Source of the DNA: GCA-2709075 sp038146865
Lineage (GTDB): Bacteria > Pseudomonadota > Alphaproteobacteria > MPNO01 > UBA2964
Direction: 5' to 3'
DNA length: 64,000 nucleotides
Assembly: GCA_038146865.1 (NCBI GenBank)
Contig: JAYQSL010000007.1
Location: 1 to 64,000, forward strand
Below are positions 9,939 to 18,565 of this stretch, piece after piece. The notes beneath the pieces are model-generated. The model worked only from the letters and a program-made list of their open reading frames with translations, ran no database searches and was not told where the DNA came from. Position numbers and translations under genes: made by a program. How positions within the stretch are numbered: the stretch's first letter is position 1; each line of letters starts with the position of its first letter.

Positions 9939-10727
9939 ATGTTGCGGCCAAGAATCATCCCGTGCCTGCTGGTGCGTGATAAGGGACTAGTCAAAACAGT
10001 AGGTTTTTCCGAACCCAAATATGTAGGTGACCCGATCAATGCGGTGCGCATTTTTAATGAAAAGGGTGCCGATGAGCTGATCGTTCTGGACATTGACGCG
10101 AGTGTCCAAAGCGCGGAGCCAGATTTCCGCATGATAGAGAACTTTGCTTCCGAATCTCGCATGCCACTTTGTTACGGGGGCGGGGTGCGTAGCCCCGAAC
10201 AAGCCAAGAAAATCATTAGTTTGGGCGTCGAGAAGGTTGCGATAAGCTCAGCTGCAATTGCCGATCCGACGCTTATCAGTCGCGTGTCTGATGAGGTGGG
10301 GTGCCAGAGCGTGGTCGCGGTATTGGACGTCAAATTGGGTCGTTGGGGTAAGCATTCGGTATGGACGCAAAACGGTAGGAAAAATACCAAGCGATCACCG
10401 AAGGACCTTGCGCTGGAGTTAGAACAGGCGGGCGTCGGTGAAATCGTACTTAATTCCATTGACAATGATGGGGCCATGGAAGGTTACGACCTAAAGATGG
10501 TTGAGCCGGTACGAGAGGCAATAAATGTTCCACTAACCGTGCTCGGTGGTGCTGGATCATTAAAGGATATTGGTCAGCTGATTCGCCGATTTGGTGTCAT
10601 TGGTGCGTCTGCAGGAAGCATCTTTGTATTCAAGGGAGTGTATCGTGCGGTATTAATTAACTATCCGTCTGCTCACGAACGGGATCAATTGGTCGACGAG
10701 TATCTGACCGTTGGAGAAGGAAATTGA
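9939..10727 (+). CDS. wbuZ: HisF-like ammonia-channel subunit (WbuZ-like), cyclase Asp lost
   Basis: 262-residue (beta/alpha)8 barrel clearly related to HisF. In true HisF, Asp11 and Asp130 catalyse imidazole-ring closure. Here residue 11 is Leu (RIIPCLLV) while Asp130 remains (AVLDVK). That is the pattern expected of a copy recruited to deliver ammonia to a sugar amidotransferase. It lies 2 bases after the hisH paralogue and next to wbuX, as in L-FucNAm and ManNAc3NAmA loci. It probably docks with the HisH paralogue and passes ammonia through its barrel. Confidence 0.88.
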   Translation: MLRPRIIPCLLVRDKGLVKTVGFSEPKYVGDPINAVRIFNEKGADELIVLDIDASVQSAEPDFRMIENFASESRMPLCYGGGVRSPEQAKKIISLGVEKVAISSAAIADPTLISRVSDEVGCQSVVAVLDVKLGRWGKHSVWTQNGRKNTKRSPKDLALELEQAGVGEIVLNSIDNDGAMEGYDLKMVEPVREAINVPLTVLGGAGSLKDIGQLIRRFGVIGASAGSIFVFKGVYRAVLINYPSAHERDQLVDEYLTVGEGN

Positions 10728-10773
10728 GGTACAAACAGACGTGGAGCTCCCATGTAAACCTCGGGGTATGCCG

Positions 10774-11640
10774 ATGAAGATCCTTGTGCTCGGAGCCACC
10801 GGATTGCTTGGTAACACAATATTTCGCGCCTTATCGCAATCAGGCGATTACGAAGTTTCCGGTACGACGCGAAACCTCTATGTAGACAAGTACTTCACAC
10901 CTCGGCTGGCAAGTCGGCTGATACTAGTTAAAGACCTTGCGGATGCGCCGCAGCTGGCCGATGTTCTGGAACAAGTGAAGCCTGCGGTGGTGATCAACTG
11001 TGTGGCGCTATCTCGGACTGAAGAACAACAACCGTCTCGTCTTATCGCTCTTTTCTCGTTACTGCCCCACCGCCTCCATCACCTCTGCGCAGCGCGCAGC
11101 ATTCGCCTGATACAGATAGGTTCGGATGGGGTATTCAACGGTAAGCGCGGTAGTTATACAGAGGCTGACGTTCCAGATGCGGAAGACCCTTATGGAATCG
11201 CAAAGATATTGGGTGAGGTGGACGGCCCACGCGCGCTGACCTTACGCACATCGATGGTAGGACCGGAACTTGCCAGTCAGGGTGGGTTGCTTTCTTGGTT
11301 TTTACGCCAGGAAAACGAATGCCGTTGTTACACTCGGTCAATTTTTTCCGGTTTACCTACTGTTGTATTGGCCAGGATTGTTCATGATATTGTCCTTCCG
11401 AATGACGCACTGCAGGGCGTCTATCACGTCGCGGCAGCTCCGATCTCGAAATATGATTTGCTCTCTCTGATACGCGATCAATACGGTAAACAAATAGAGA
11501 TGATCCCGGATGAGTCCGTGGTAATCGATCGATCTCTCTCAGCCGAGAGATTCCGGCTCGCGACAGGTTATGAGCCACCCTCGTGGGAGGATATGGTCGA
11601 AACAATGCACGCGTTTAAATTTGGACTGAGGACAAACTAA
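10774..11640 (+). CDS. fnlB: RmlD-like reductase of L-FucNAc synthesis (FnlB/WbjC type)
   Basis: 288 residues. The Rossmann motif LVLGATGLLG follows the chosen ATG at once, and the Tyr-x3-Lys pair is YGIAK. A GGGG stretch 7 bases upstream supports 10774; starts at 10768 or 10711 are possible, but the latter lies inside hisF. It shares one base with the fnlA start. In the known route FnlB reduces the 4-keto intermediate produced by FnlA. The assignment rests on the fnlA and fnlC neighbours, since dTDP-rhamnose reductases look alike. Confidence 0.78.
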   Translation: MKILVLGATGLLGNTIFRALSQSGDYEVSGTTRNLYVDKYFTPRLASRLILVKDLADAPQLADVLEQVKPAVVINCVALSRTEEQQPSRLIALFSLLPHRLHHLCAARSIRLIQIGSDGVFNGKRGSYTEADVPDAEDPYGIAKILGEVDGPRALTLRTSMVGPELASQGGLLSWFLRQENECRCYTRSIFSGLPTVVLARIVHDIVLPNDALQGVYHVAAAPISKYDLLSLIRDQYGKQIEMIPDESVVIDRSLSAERFRLATGYEPPSWEDMVETMHAFKFGLRTN

Positions 11641-12677
11641 TGTTTACAAACAAGGTAATCGCCATCACTGGTGGCACCGGCTCCTTTGGTACTCATGTCG
11701 TTAAGCTTTTCCTGAAGACAGATGTTCAGGAAATTCGCATTTTTAGCCGTGACGAGAAGAAGCAGGAGGAAATGCGTATCGCGATGAATGATAGTCGTCT
11801 GAAATTCTACATAGGCGATGTGCGTAACTACGATAGTGTTGCCCAGGCGTTGCGTGGTGTTGATTATGTTTACCATGCCGCTGCCTTGAAGCAGGTGCCA
11901 TCATGCGAGTTTTATCCTCTTGAAGCGGTACGAACCAATGTGTTGGGTGCTGAAAATGTGATGTCGGCCGCCGTCGCTAATAAAGTCAGGCGGGTCGTCG
12001 CGCTGAGCACGGACAAGGCGGTATACCCAGTCAATGCGATGGGGCAGACCAAGGCGCTAATGGAGAAGGTGATGGTGGCCAAGGCACGTACACTCGGTAT
12101 CAATGAGACCATGCTGTGTGCAACACGTTATGGCAATGTCATGGCGTCGCGTGGTTCCGTTATCCCGCTGTTCGTATCCCAGATAAAGGAAGGCAAACCG
12201 ATTACAGTCACCGACCCCTCAATGACCCGGTTTCTGATGTCGCTCGATGACTCGGTGGACTTGGTATTGCATGCCTTCGAGCATGGCAAGCATGGTGATA
12301 TCTTCGTGCAAAAAGCACCAGCCTGTACGATAGGCGAGATGGTCGTCGCACTTAAGGATATCTTCAATGCGGATAACGAGGTGCAAGTCATCGGCACGCG
12401 CCATGGAGAAAAACTTTACGAGTCCCTAATTTCGCGCGAGGAAATGGTGCGGGCGATTGAAAATGGCAGTTACTATCGTATCCCCGCAGATAACCGGGAT
12501 CTCAACTACGCGAAGTATTTCACTGCCGGCGAGGAGCAAATTTCCAATCTAGATGATTACACCTCACACAACACCAAGCGCCTCACTGTCTCGGAGGTGA
12601 AGGAATTGATGCTTGGGTTGGATTTCATTCAGTGGCAGCTTGGGAGCTTCGGTGCGGAAACCACCGATATTCGGTGA
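11640..12677 (+). CDS. fnlA: UDP-GlcNAc 4,6-dehydratase/epimerase (FnlA/WbjB/CapE type)
   Basis: 345 residues, the usual FnlA length. The N-terminus has TGGTGSFG. The catalytic Tyr of the family is replaced by Met (M134-G-Q-T-K138), a known mark of the soluble FlaA1/CapE/FnlA group. The segment RYGNVMASRGSVIP is also typical. It turns UDP-GlcNAc into a 4-keto-6-deoxy intermediate with inversion at C5 (and C3), the first step to UDP-L-FucNAc. fnlB precedes and fnlC follows after an inserted methyltransferase. Confidence 0.9.
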   Translation: MFTNKVIAITGGTGSFGTHVVKLFLKTDVQEIRIFSRDEKKQEEMRIAMNDSRLKFYIGDVRNYDSVAQALRGVDYVYHAAALKQVPSCEFYPLEAVRTNVLGAENVMSAAVANKVRRVVALSTDKAVYPVNAMGQTKALMEKVMVAKARTLGINETMLCATRYGNVMASRGSVIPLFVSQIKEGKPITVTDPSMTRFLMSLDDSVDLVLHAFEHGKHGDIFVQKAPACTIGEMVVALKDIFNADNEVQVIGTRHGEKLYESLISREEMVRAIENGSYYRIPADNRDLNYAKYFTAGEEQISNLDDYTSHNTKRLTVSEVKELMLGLDFIQWQLGSFGAETTDIR

Positions 12678-12687
12678 AGAACAAAAA

Positions 12688-13974
12688 ATGAACCAACAAG
12701 AAAATAATGCATACATATGTGCCTTTTGCGATAGCAATCATTTGTCGCTGGTTATGGATTTTGGCCAAGTGGCGCTGGGCGGCGGATTTCTAAAGCAGCA
12801 ACAACTTGCTGATGAAAACAAATATCTACTGCGGGTTTATTTCTGCAATGACTGTTTCGCCGTTCAGGTGGTGGACAAAGTCCCGCCTGAGATACTTTTT
12901 CACAACTACTTCTATTTTTCCTCCTCGATCGGGACGCTGAGAAATCATTTTCGTGATTATGCAGTTGAAATGACCAGTCGCTTTCTCGAGCCGGAGACGG
13001 CAACGGTACTGGAGTTCGGCTGTAATGACGGTGTATTACTCCGGCCGTTGGCAGACCAATGTATCCGCAATGTTCTCGGTGTTGATCCGGCGAAGAATGT
13101 TGTGGCGACAATTGACGACCCGCGAGTCCAGGTCATCAATGACTTCTTCACCGAGGATGTAGCTGGGGAGATCGTTGCCGGGTACGGCAAGGTCGACATG
13201 ATCATGGCAAATAATGTGTATGCACATATTCCCGATATTCAACAAACTACCAGAGCGGTAAAACTGGCGTTGGCGGATGACGGCGTTTTTGTATTCGAGG
13301 TACACTATCTGGGCAAGGTCATCATTGAAATGCAGTATGACATGATCTACCACGAGCACCTTTATTACTACTCTCTGCTATCGGCAATGAAACATTTCGA
13401 GCGGTATGATATGGTGGTATTCGACGTCAAGGCTGTACCTATTCATGCTGGTTCGATGCGTTTCTATGTATGTAAACGAGGTAGTCGACACGCGCAGCCC
13501 TCAGAGGCGGTACATGCGCTTGAGGCAGAAGAAAGAGCAAACGGCTTCGACCGCTTTGAGACCTTTAAACGCTTCTCCGACCACGTTATGAAAACCCGCA
13601 CCAAACTGATGGCACTGTTGGGTCGGCTTAAGGCAGAGGGAAAGCGTATTGTTGGATATGGCGCCTCTGGGCGCGCCAACACGATGATTCAGTACTGTGG
13701 CATCACGCATGAGCAACTAGATTATATCGTCGATGATGCGCCAGCTAAGATTGATCATTACACGCCGGGTTCACATTTCCTTATCCGCCCGAGCAGTGCA
13801 CTGGCAGGAGACGAAGTACCTGATTATGTGCTGGTATTTGCTTGGAGCTTCTTTGATGAAATCTGTAAGCGCAATGCTACCTATCTCGAACACGGCGGAC
13901 GCATGATATTACCGTTGCCGAAAGTAACGATTTATCCGCCCGAACGTTCTGTTCGAGTGTCTGAATTTGCTTAA
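12688..13974 (+). CDS. Second sugar C-methyltransferase, inserted in the fnl genes
   Basis: 428 residues, same architecture as the protein at 3965-5185 and clearly its paralogue. CAFC and CNDC form the N-terminal zinc site, VLEFGCNDG is the SAM loop, and YHEHLYYYS is the family hallmark. The start at 12688 follows a GAAG-type ribosome site and leaves 10 bases after fnlA. Members need a 4-keto sugar; here the nearest such intermediate is that of FnlA/FnlB. A C-methylated FucNAc derivative is therefore possible, though it could also act on the CDP sugar. Not assigned to a known gene. Confidence 0.83.
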   Translation: MNQQENNAYICAFCDSNHLSLVMDFGQVALGGGFLKQQQLADENKYLLRVYFCNDCFAVQVVDKVPPEILFHNYFYFSSSIGTLRNHFRDYAVEMTSRFLEPETATVLEFGCNDGVLLRPLADQCIRNVLGVDPAKNVVATIDDPRVQVINDFFTEDVAGEIVAGYGKVDMIMANNVYAHIPDIQQTTRAVKLALADDGVFVFEVHYLGKVIIEMQYDMIYHEHLYYYSLLSAMKHFERYDMVVFDVKAVPIHAGSMRFYVCKRGSRHAQPSEAVHALEAEERANGFDRFETFKRFSDHVMKTRTKLMALLGRLKAEGKRIVGYGASGRANTMIQYCGITHEQLDYIVDDAPAKIDHYTPGSHFLIRPSSALAGDEVPDYVLVFAWSFFDEICKRNATYLEHGGRMILPLPKVTIYPPERSVRVSEFA

Positions 13975-13994
13975 ACATTCGCTGGAGTAATACG

Positions 13995-15077
13995 ATGAGA
14001 GTGATGTCAATCTTTGGCACGCGTCCTGAGATGATTAAAATGTGGGCAACGCTGAAGAAACTTGATGAGTTGAATTTTGAACATATTATGGTGCATACGG
14101 GGCAGAACTTTACGCCGGAGTTGCGAGAGTTTTTTTTCGAAGATCTATGCCTCAGGAAACCTGATTTTGAACTGGATATCGATACCTCAGGCTATGGTAA
14201 GGAGGTGTCCGATGTAATCCTAAAGTCAGAAGAAGTCATGGAGAAGACCAAACCGGATGCATTGCTGGTGTTAGGAGATACCTATAGTGGACTTGCGGTT
14301 CTGCCAGCATCACATCGTGGTATCAAGATCTTCCATATGGAGGCAGGTTTACGTGCCTGGGATCGACGCATGCCAGAGCAGCGTAATCGGATTTTGATCG
14401 ATCACATCAGCAATATATTACTCCCATATAACCATTACCATCGAGAGAACCTATTGCGGGAAGGCATCCATCCTTCGAAGATCATTGTCAGTGGCAATAC
14501 CACCTTTGAGGCGATGCGAGCGTTTGCGCCACAGATAGATGCTAGCGATATTATCAGCAGCCTTGGGCTGGAGCCTCGCAAATATATTCTCGTCACAGCG
14601 CACCGCAGTGAAAACGTCGACAATTCGGATACATTTGCAAATATTTTGGAAGCTTTGAAAAAGCTGACGGAACGTTTTCCTTTCGAAATCATTTTTCCGA
14701 TGCACCCGCGCACGCAAAGCAAGCTCACCGGCATGAATATTCCAGGCCGACTGCGCATTATGGCGCCACTTGGATTTTATGATTTTAATCGATTGCTTAA
14801 GGATTCGTATTGCGTATTGTCCGATTCGGGTACTGCGGCTGAAGAAGGTATCTTCTATCAGGTACCTAATGTGAGCCTGCGCATGGCGACTGAGCGTATG
14901 GAAACCCTTGAAAGCGGATCGACGATAGTATCGGGTATGTCTCCTGACAATATTGTCGATTCTGTTGTAACGGCGGTCAATCAGCCTTGGAATGCGCGAT
15001 ATGACTTTGCCGATGATTTTTCTCCTTCGTCGGTTGTGATCAATGCCCTGCGTACCCAGATCACAAATTTCTTCTGA
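13995..15077 (+). CDS. fnlC: UDP-N-acetyl-sugar 2-epimerase (FnlC/WbjD, WecB family)
   Basis: 360-residue non-hydrolysing 2-epimerase. It shows the family N-terminus SIFGTRPEMIK, the segment HMEAGLRAWDRRMPEQRNR (EAG...PEE-type active region), TAHRSEN, and SDSGTAAEEG near the C-terminus. With FnlA and FnlB it completes UDP-L-FucNAc by inverting C2. The typical WecB protein would also fit, but the FnlA/FnlB context and the WbuB-like gene right after favour FnlC. Confidence 0.88.
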   Translation: MRVMSIFGTRPEMIKMWATLKKLDELNFEHIMVHTGQNFTPELREFFFEDLCLRKPDFELDIDTSGYGKEVSDVILKSEEVMEKTKPDALLVLGDTYSGLAVLPASHRGIKIFHMEAGLRAWDRRMPEQRNRILIDHISNILLPYNHYHRENLLREGIHPSKIIVSGNTTFEAMRAFAPQIDASDIISSLGLEPRKYILVTAHRSENVDNSDTFANILEALKKLTERFPFEIIFPMHPRTQSKLTGMNIPGRLRIMAPLGFYDFNRLLKDSYCVLSDSGTAAEEGIFYQVPNVSLRMATERMETLESGSTIVSGMSPDNIVDSVVTAVNQPWNARYDFADDFSPSSVVINALRTQITNFF

Positions 15078-15086
15078 GTATAGATT

Positions 15087-16320
15087 TTGGTAGACGAACA
15101 GTACGAATTGGTGGACAAGGGGCAACTTGTCGCGCTTATTTCTACCGATTATCCGCCGTTACGAACTTCCGCTGCTGTCCAAATGCATGATCTAGCGGTC
15201 GGGGTCAGTGACGCCGGCCACTCGCCGGTGATGATATTGCCAACCGTTGAAATGGACGAAGACTGGAAAATAGAGATTGAGGATAAAGTAGTGATACTCC
15301 GAATCAAGGCGCCGAAAACGCGTGATGTCAGTTATGTGCGGCGTACCCTAATGGAGCTTTACCTGCCCTTTCTGATGCTACGAGGTTTACGGAGATCACC
15401 ATTTGCCAGTTCTCGCTGGGATATCGTTGCGTGGTACTCACCGACAATTTTCTTCGGCCCTTTTGTCTGGTATCTGAAACGAACGACAGGCGCCCGTACA
15501 TACCTTATCCTACGTGATATTTTCCCAGAATGGACACTGGACCTGGGGATTATGAGAAAAGGACCGATTTATGCCTTCTTCAAGGCGATCGCGTATATGC
15601 AATATGCGGTAGCCGATGTCATTGGTGTTCAGACCGAGTCGAACCTCGTTTACATTGATTCGTGGAGGAAGCGGGGCAAGCGACTAGAAGTCCTGAACAA
15701 CTGGCAGACCCCGGCGCTTGATTTGGGCTCAACCATTCAAGTTTCGTCAACAGTCCTCGCTGGACGAAAAATTGCTGTATACATAGGCAATATGGGGGTT
15801 GCGCAAGGCATGGATGTGCTTATCGATCTTGCGCAAAGTTTCAGGCATAGAGAAGATGTCGGTTTTCTTTTTGTTGGTCGTGGTTCCGAGGTGTCGCGGT
15901 TGAAGGAAAAGGTTCGCGATAACGGCGTATCGAATATCCTGTTTTTTGATGAAGTTGACTCGAGTGAAATGCCGGGTTTGTTGTCCCAGTGTTTTATCGG
16001 ACTGCTTGCCCTGGATCCGCGTCATAAAACGCATAATATTCCAGGAAAATTTTTAACCTACCTGCATGCTGGTCTACCGGTTCTGGCTCTCGTAAACGGC
16101 GGAACCGACCTGATGCGACTCATCAATGAGAAAACAGGTTGGCCGCGCATTCGACAGTTCCTCTCCGCATGGGCTAGAGGAATTCATGGAAACCCTGATG
16201 GACGATCCCCCCGAATACGCAAACATGTCGAGAAATTGCACTAACCTTGCCAAGGCAATGTTTTTAACCGGGAGTGCTGTTAATCAAATCCTGGCAAGTT
16301 GCCTAGAAGCAGAGCGATAA
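15087..16320 (+). pseudogene. WbuB-like family 4 glycosyltransferase, frame-shifted near its end
   Basis: The protein resembles WbuB/WbjE FucNAc transferases: a GT-B fold with an N-terminal strand LISTDYPP and a C-terminal donor domain (VYIGNMGVAQG, then HNIPGKFLTYLHAGLPVL). The long frame turns to nonsense and stops at 16244. The expected tail (EEFMETLMDDPPEY, then SAVNQIL) lies in the next frame and ends at 16320. The change is needed near 16130-16135, at an AAAA run. Start is TTG 15087 or GTG 15111; no ATG fits. It probably adds L-FucNAc or L-FucNAm to the lipid-linked acceptor. Confidence 0.8.
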
Positions 16321-17004
16321 TTTAGCAAGGCAGAGCGCTTACTACCGGCGTTACATGAGATCGGCAGGGGGTGATCATGTGTTTTAAGGCGCTGGATCAT
16401 CTGGACTATCCAAAGTTTTTCATAGGTGTGAGTCCTTTCGAGCCGTTAGGAGACCTTGAAGCCATCACGCTGTATGGGTAGCTCATCAGGTTTCAGGAGC
16501 AGTTCGGAGAGCTCGGCAGAGCTTGAGCCCAGCGGGTGCGCCTACTGTTGGGCAGTTAATTGGCTTTAATGGGAAGGTTTGGGTTGGTCACGAATCCGTA
16601 ACTCATTAGATTAATTCGACTGAAATGTTATAGACTCCTGCACGTGCTTTTATTTGTTGGCTGCGAGCTCTTTGATGCGGTAAATGACCTGGCTGCCGAG
16701 TTTTAAAAACAATGGGTCCAAGCTAATGGCTCGTTAGCGCTCAAGGGGACGCTGGGATGGCCCTCATCGGTCTAACGGTTGGGCTAGATTATTTGTGCGA
16801 TTGATTTAGTTTGGTCGTTCATGGGTTTGCTCCTTCTCGTTGCGGTCGTCATGAAGGCCTTGAGGTGCGCTATTATAAAGCTTAAAAAAGGAAATTTTGA
16901 ATAACCTTCGATGAACGTAATTTGCTGGGAAATATTTGATTTTTAGCCCGCCTCTCATTTCCTGGATTTATCATTCTGGCTCTTTGTGAGATGGTTATTA
17001 AGAA
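16321..17004 (+). other. 684-bp stretch without a recognisable gene, junction between regions
   Basis: All six frames are broken by stops. A few short stretches look vaguely protein-like (for example a 28-residue minus-strand piece ending LGSQVIYRIKELAANK, about 16650-16733). I cannot assign them to a family. The stretch separates the plus-strand polysaccharide locus from the lower-GC catabolic region, so it may be a decayed gene or an old integration border. No inverted repeats or target duplications were recognised by eye. Confidence 0.5.
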
Positions 17005-17463
17005 TTGAAGCAAGGACGGGCTGAGAGATGGCTGAGTCAGATCGAAATTATAGATGTTAAAGAGGTGGGTCACCGTGAAAAGCGTAGGACCCGAGTATTC
17101 GACACGCGAAAAATGCATGCCTGGGTTCATTACTACCCTCAACCCGGTGATCATGACGATATGCATTGTCACAACGAGGATCAGACTTTTATTTGTTTTG
17201 AAGGGCAATGCACAATGCATTTTCCCGATGGTGGATCGGCAGTTCTTAATCCCGGTATGGCCGCGTTAATAAACGGGGGATCATTTTATCAATTAGAAAA
17301 TACGGGTGAAGGACCTATGATATTGATGGGCAATCGATCTGGTCAACAGGATAATATCAAGCATATAAATTATGACACCAGAAAAGATGTCAGGGCTGAT
17401 GGCGGTCACATTCGTATTCGCAATGGTAAAGAAGAACTCTCGGGTCAGAATCAATCCAAATAA
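17005..17463 (+). CDS. Small cupin-domain protein
   Basis: 152 residues from a TTG start that follows an in-frame stop by one codon. No ATG lies in frame before residue 37, so TTG 17005 or GTG 17065 must be used. The cupin core is clear: HCHNEDQTF gives the HxH metal ligands and FEGQCTMHFPDG the first glycine turn; the second half has NPGMAALI and LENTGEG. It is a single-domain cytosolic cupin of unknown reaction. It converges on the operon that ends at 17603 and may act in the same pathway. Confidence 0.7.
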   Translation: MKQGRAERWLSQIEIIDVKEVGHREKRRTRVFDTRKMHAWVHYYPQPGDHDDMHCHNEDQTFICFEGQCTMHFPDGGSAVLNPGMAALINGGSFYQLENTGEGPMILMGNRSGQQDNIKHINYDTRKDVRADGGHIRIRNGKEELSGQNQSK

Positions 17464-17602
17464 TCGAGAAGCCTCAGCAATTACACGACTAAAGTCCTAT
17501 CGCAGGAGCTAGTCATACTAAATATGTAAGTCCGAGTTTCCCAGACAGGCAATGGTATTTAATCTTTAAAAAGCGAACGTTTCGCGTTTAATCTTTCTGT
17601 CA

Positions 17603-18157
17603 CTAATTTCGTGGTTTGAGGAGAGAAACTGCGTCATCTGGAGGCGTACATCCTACCATGTTGGCCATCATTCCTGTGGCAGTAAAATGCCCAATGGTGT
17701 GAACAATTTCTGACATCTTTTTATGTCCGAGTAATTGAGTTGCTTTTTCGAATGAGGGTTCAGTTAGGTTACCTGTGTCTAAAAGTTCTTTGACCATTTC
17801 ATAAATCGCCGCATCCTCATCTGAAGCGAAAGGCGGCACATCGTCATCGTTAATCGCCTGAATTATATTCTCGGGCAGCCCAGCAGAGAGGGCGGTCTTT
17901 GATTGCGCACTCCAGGGGTATTCGGCATTCCAATGTTTTACCGTTAGCAGGGATATAATTCGGACCTGGGCGTTTGTAAGAGAACAGTTTAACAAGTGCC
18001 CACTCGATATATTGTGCAGGTCCCATACGAAAGCCGAGTATGCATATCCAATTGCGGGACCAAACCCAATTCTTCCGTTATCACCGGCAATCCGATCGAA
18101 AATTGCTTTCTGATCGTCATCCATTGCATCTCTTCCTAAAGCGGGAATACGGGTCAT
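17603..18157 (-). CDS. Carboxymuconolactone decarboxylase-family protein
   Basis: 184 residues, all-helical CMD/AhpD-like fold. The recognisable core is RIISLLTVKHWNAEYPW followed by SAQSKTALSAGLP, the E..W..H...A...G pattern of the family. There is no CxxC pair, so it is not an AhpD-type peroxidase. Last gene of a four-gene minus-strand operon behind the Rieske ferredoxin (32-base gap). Relatives occur widely in aromatic and terpenoid breakdown clusters; the reaction is unknown. Confidence 0.8.
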   Translation of the reverse strand: MTRIPALGRDAMDDDQKAIFDRIAGDNGRIGFGPAIGYAYSAFVWDLHNISSGHLLNCSLTNAQVRIISLLTVKHWNAEYPWSAQSKTALSAGLPENIIQAINDDDVPPFASDEDAAIYEMVKELLDTGNLTEPSFEKATQLLGHKKMSEIVHTIGHFTATGMMANMVGCTPPDDAVSLLKPRN

Positions 18158-18189
18158 AAGTTTGCTCCTGTTAAATAAGCTAAATTTTT

Positions 18190-18498
18190 TTAGGGAATTT
18201 CGATCACTACGTCTTCGGAATGGTCAATAACTTTGTAGGTTTTTTGTGGCACCATACAGGGTGGGCGTAAAACTTCTCCTGTTCGGATGTCAAAAGCACC
18301 AGCATGGAAATCACATTCAATCTCATAGCCATCAAGAAAGCCTTCGGATAGAGATCCGGGTCCATGACTGCAAAGGTCATCCATTACATAATAATTTCCT
18401 TCAAACTGGAATACTGCCACTGACAAGTCGTCTTTTTCTATTTTCAGCCCCTCATCTTCGGGCACTTCATCTTTTTTACAAAGTGTGAGCGTTGACAT
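18190..18498 (-). CDS. Rieske-type [2Fe-2S] ferredoxin
   Basis: 102 residues from the chosen ATG; a longer reading would begin inside the CobW gene. The Rieske ligands are complete: C43-S-H45 and C62-D-F-H65. Such small soluble ferredoxins carry electrons to ring-hydroxylating oxygenases or related iron enzymes. It lies between a CobW-type GTPase and a CMD-family protein. No ferredoxin reductase gene is nearby. It may serve the Rieske oxygenase at 22232 or the one at 59588; that link is inferred. Confidence 0.87.
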   Translation of the reverse strand: MSTLTLCKKDEVPEDEGLKIEKDDLSVAVFQFEGNYYVMDDLCSHGPGSLSEGFLDGYEIECDFHAGAFDIRTGEVLRPPCMVPQKTYKVIDHSEDVVIEIP

Positions 18499-18565
18499 TT
18501 TTGCCTCAATTTTACTCGTTAAGTCACTCGAATGGCGGATTTGACTCCCCCTTTTGTCAACCGTC

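Noticed and set aside
9321..10727. Histidine biosynthesis hisH-hisF
   Set aside because: No other his genes; the HisF copy lacks Asp11 and both sit beside a sugar amidotransferase.
14451..15125. 224-residue minus-strand frame over fnlC
   Set aside because: Antisense to a well-supported epimerase gene; composition is Ile/Arg-rich and shows no known motif.
16321..17004. Insertion-sequence remnant
   Set aside because: No transposase motif, terminal inverted repeats or target duplication could be seen by eye.
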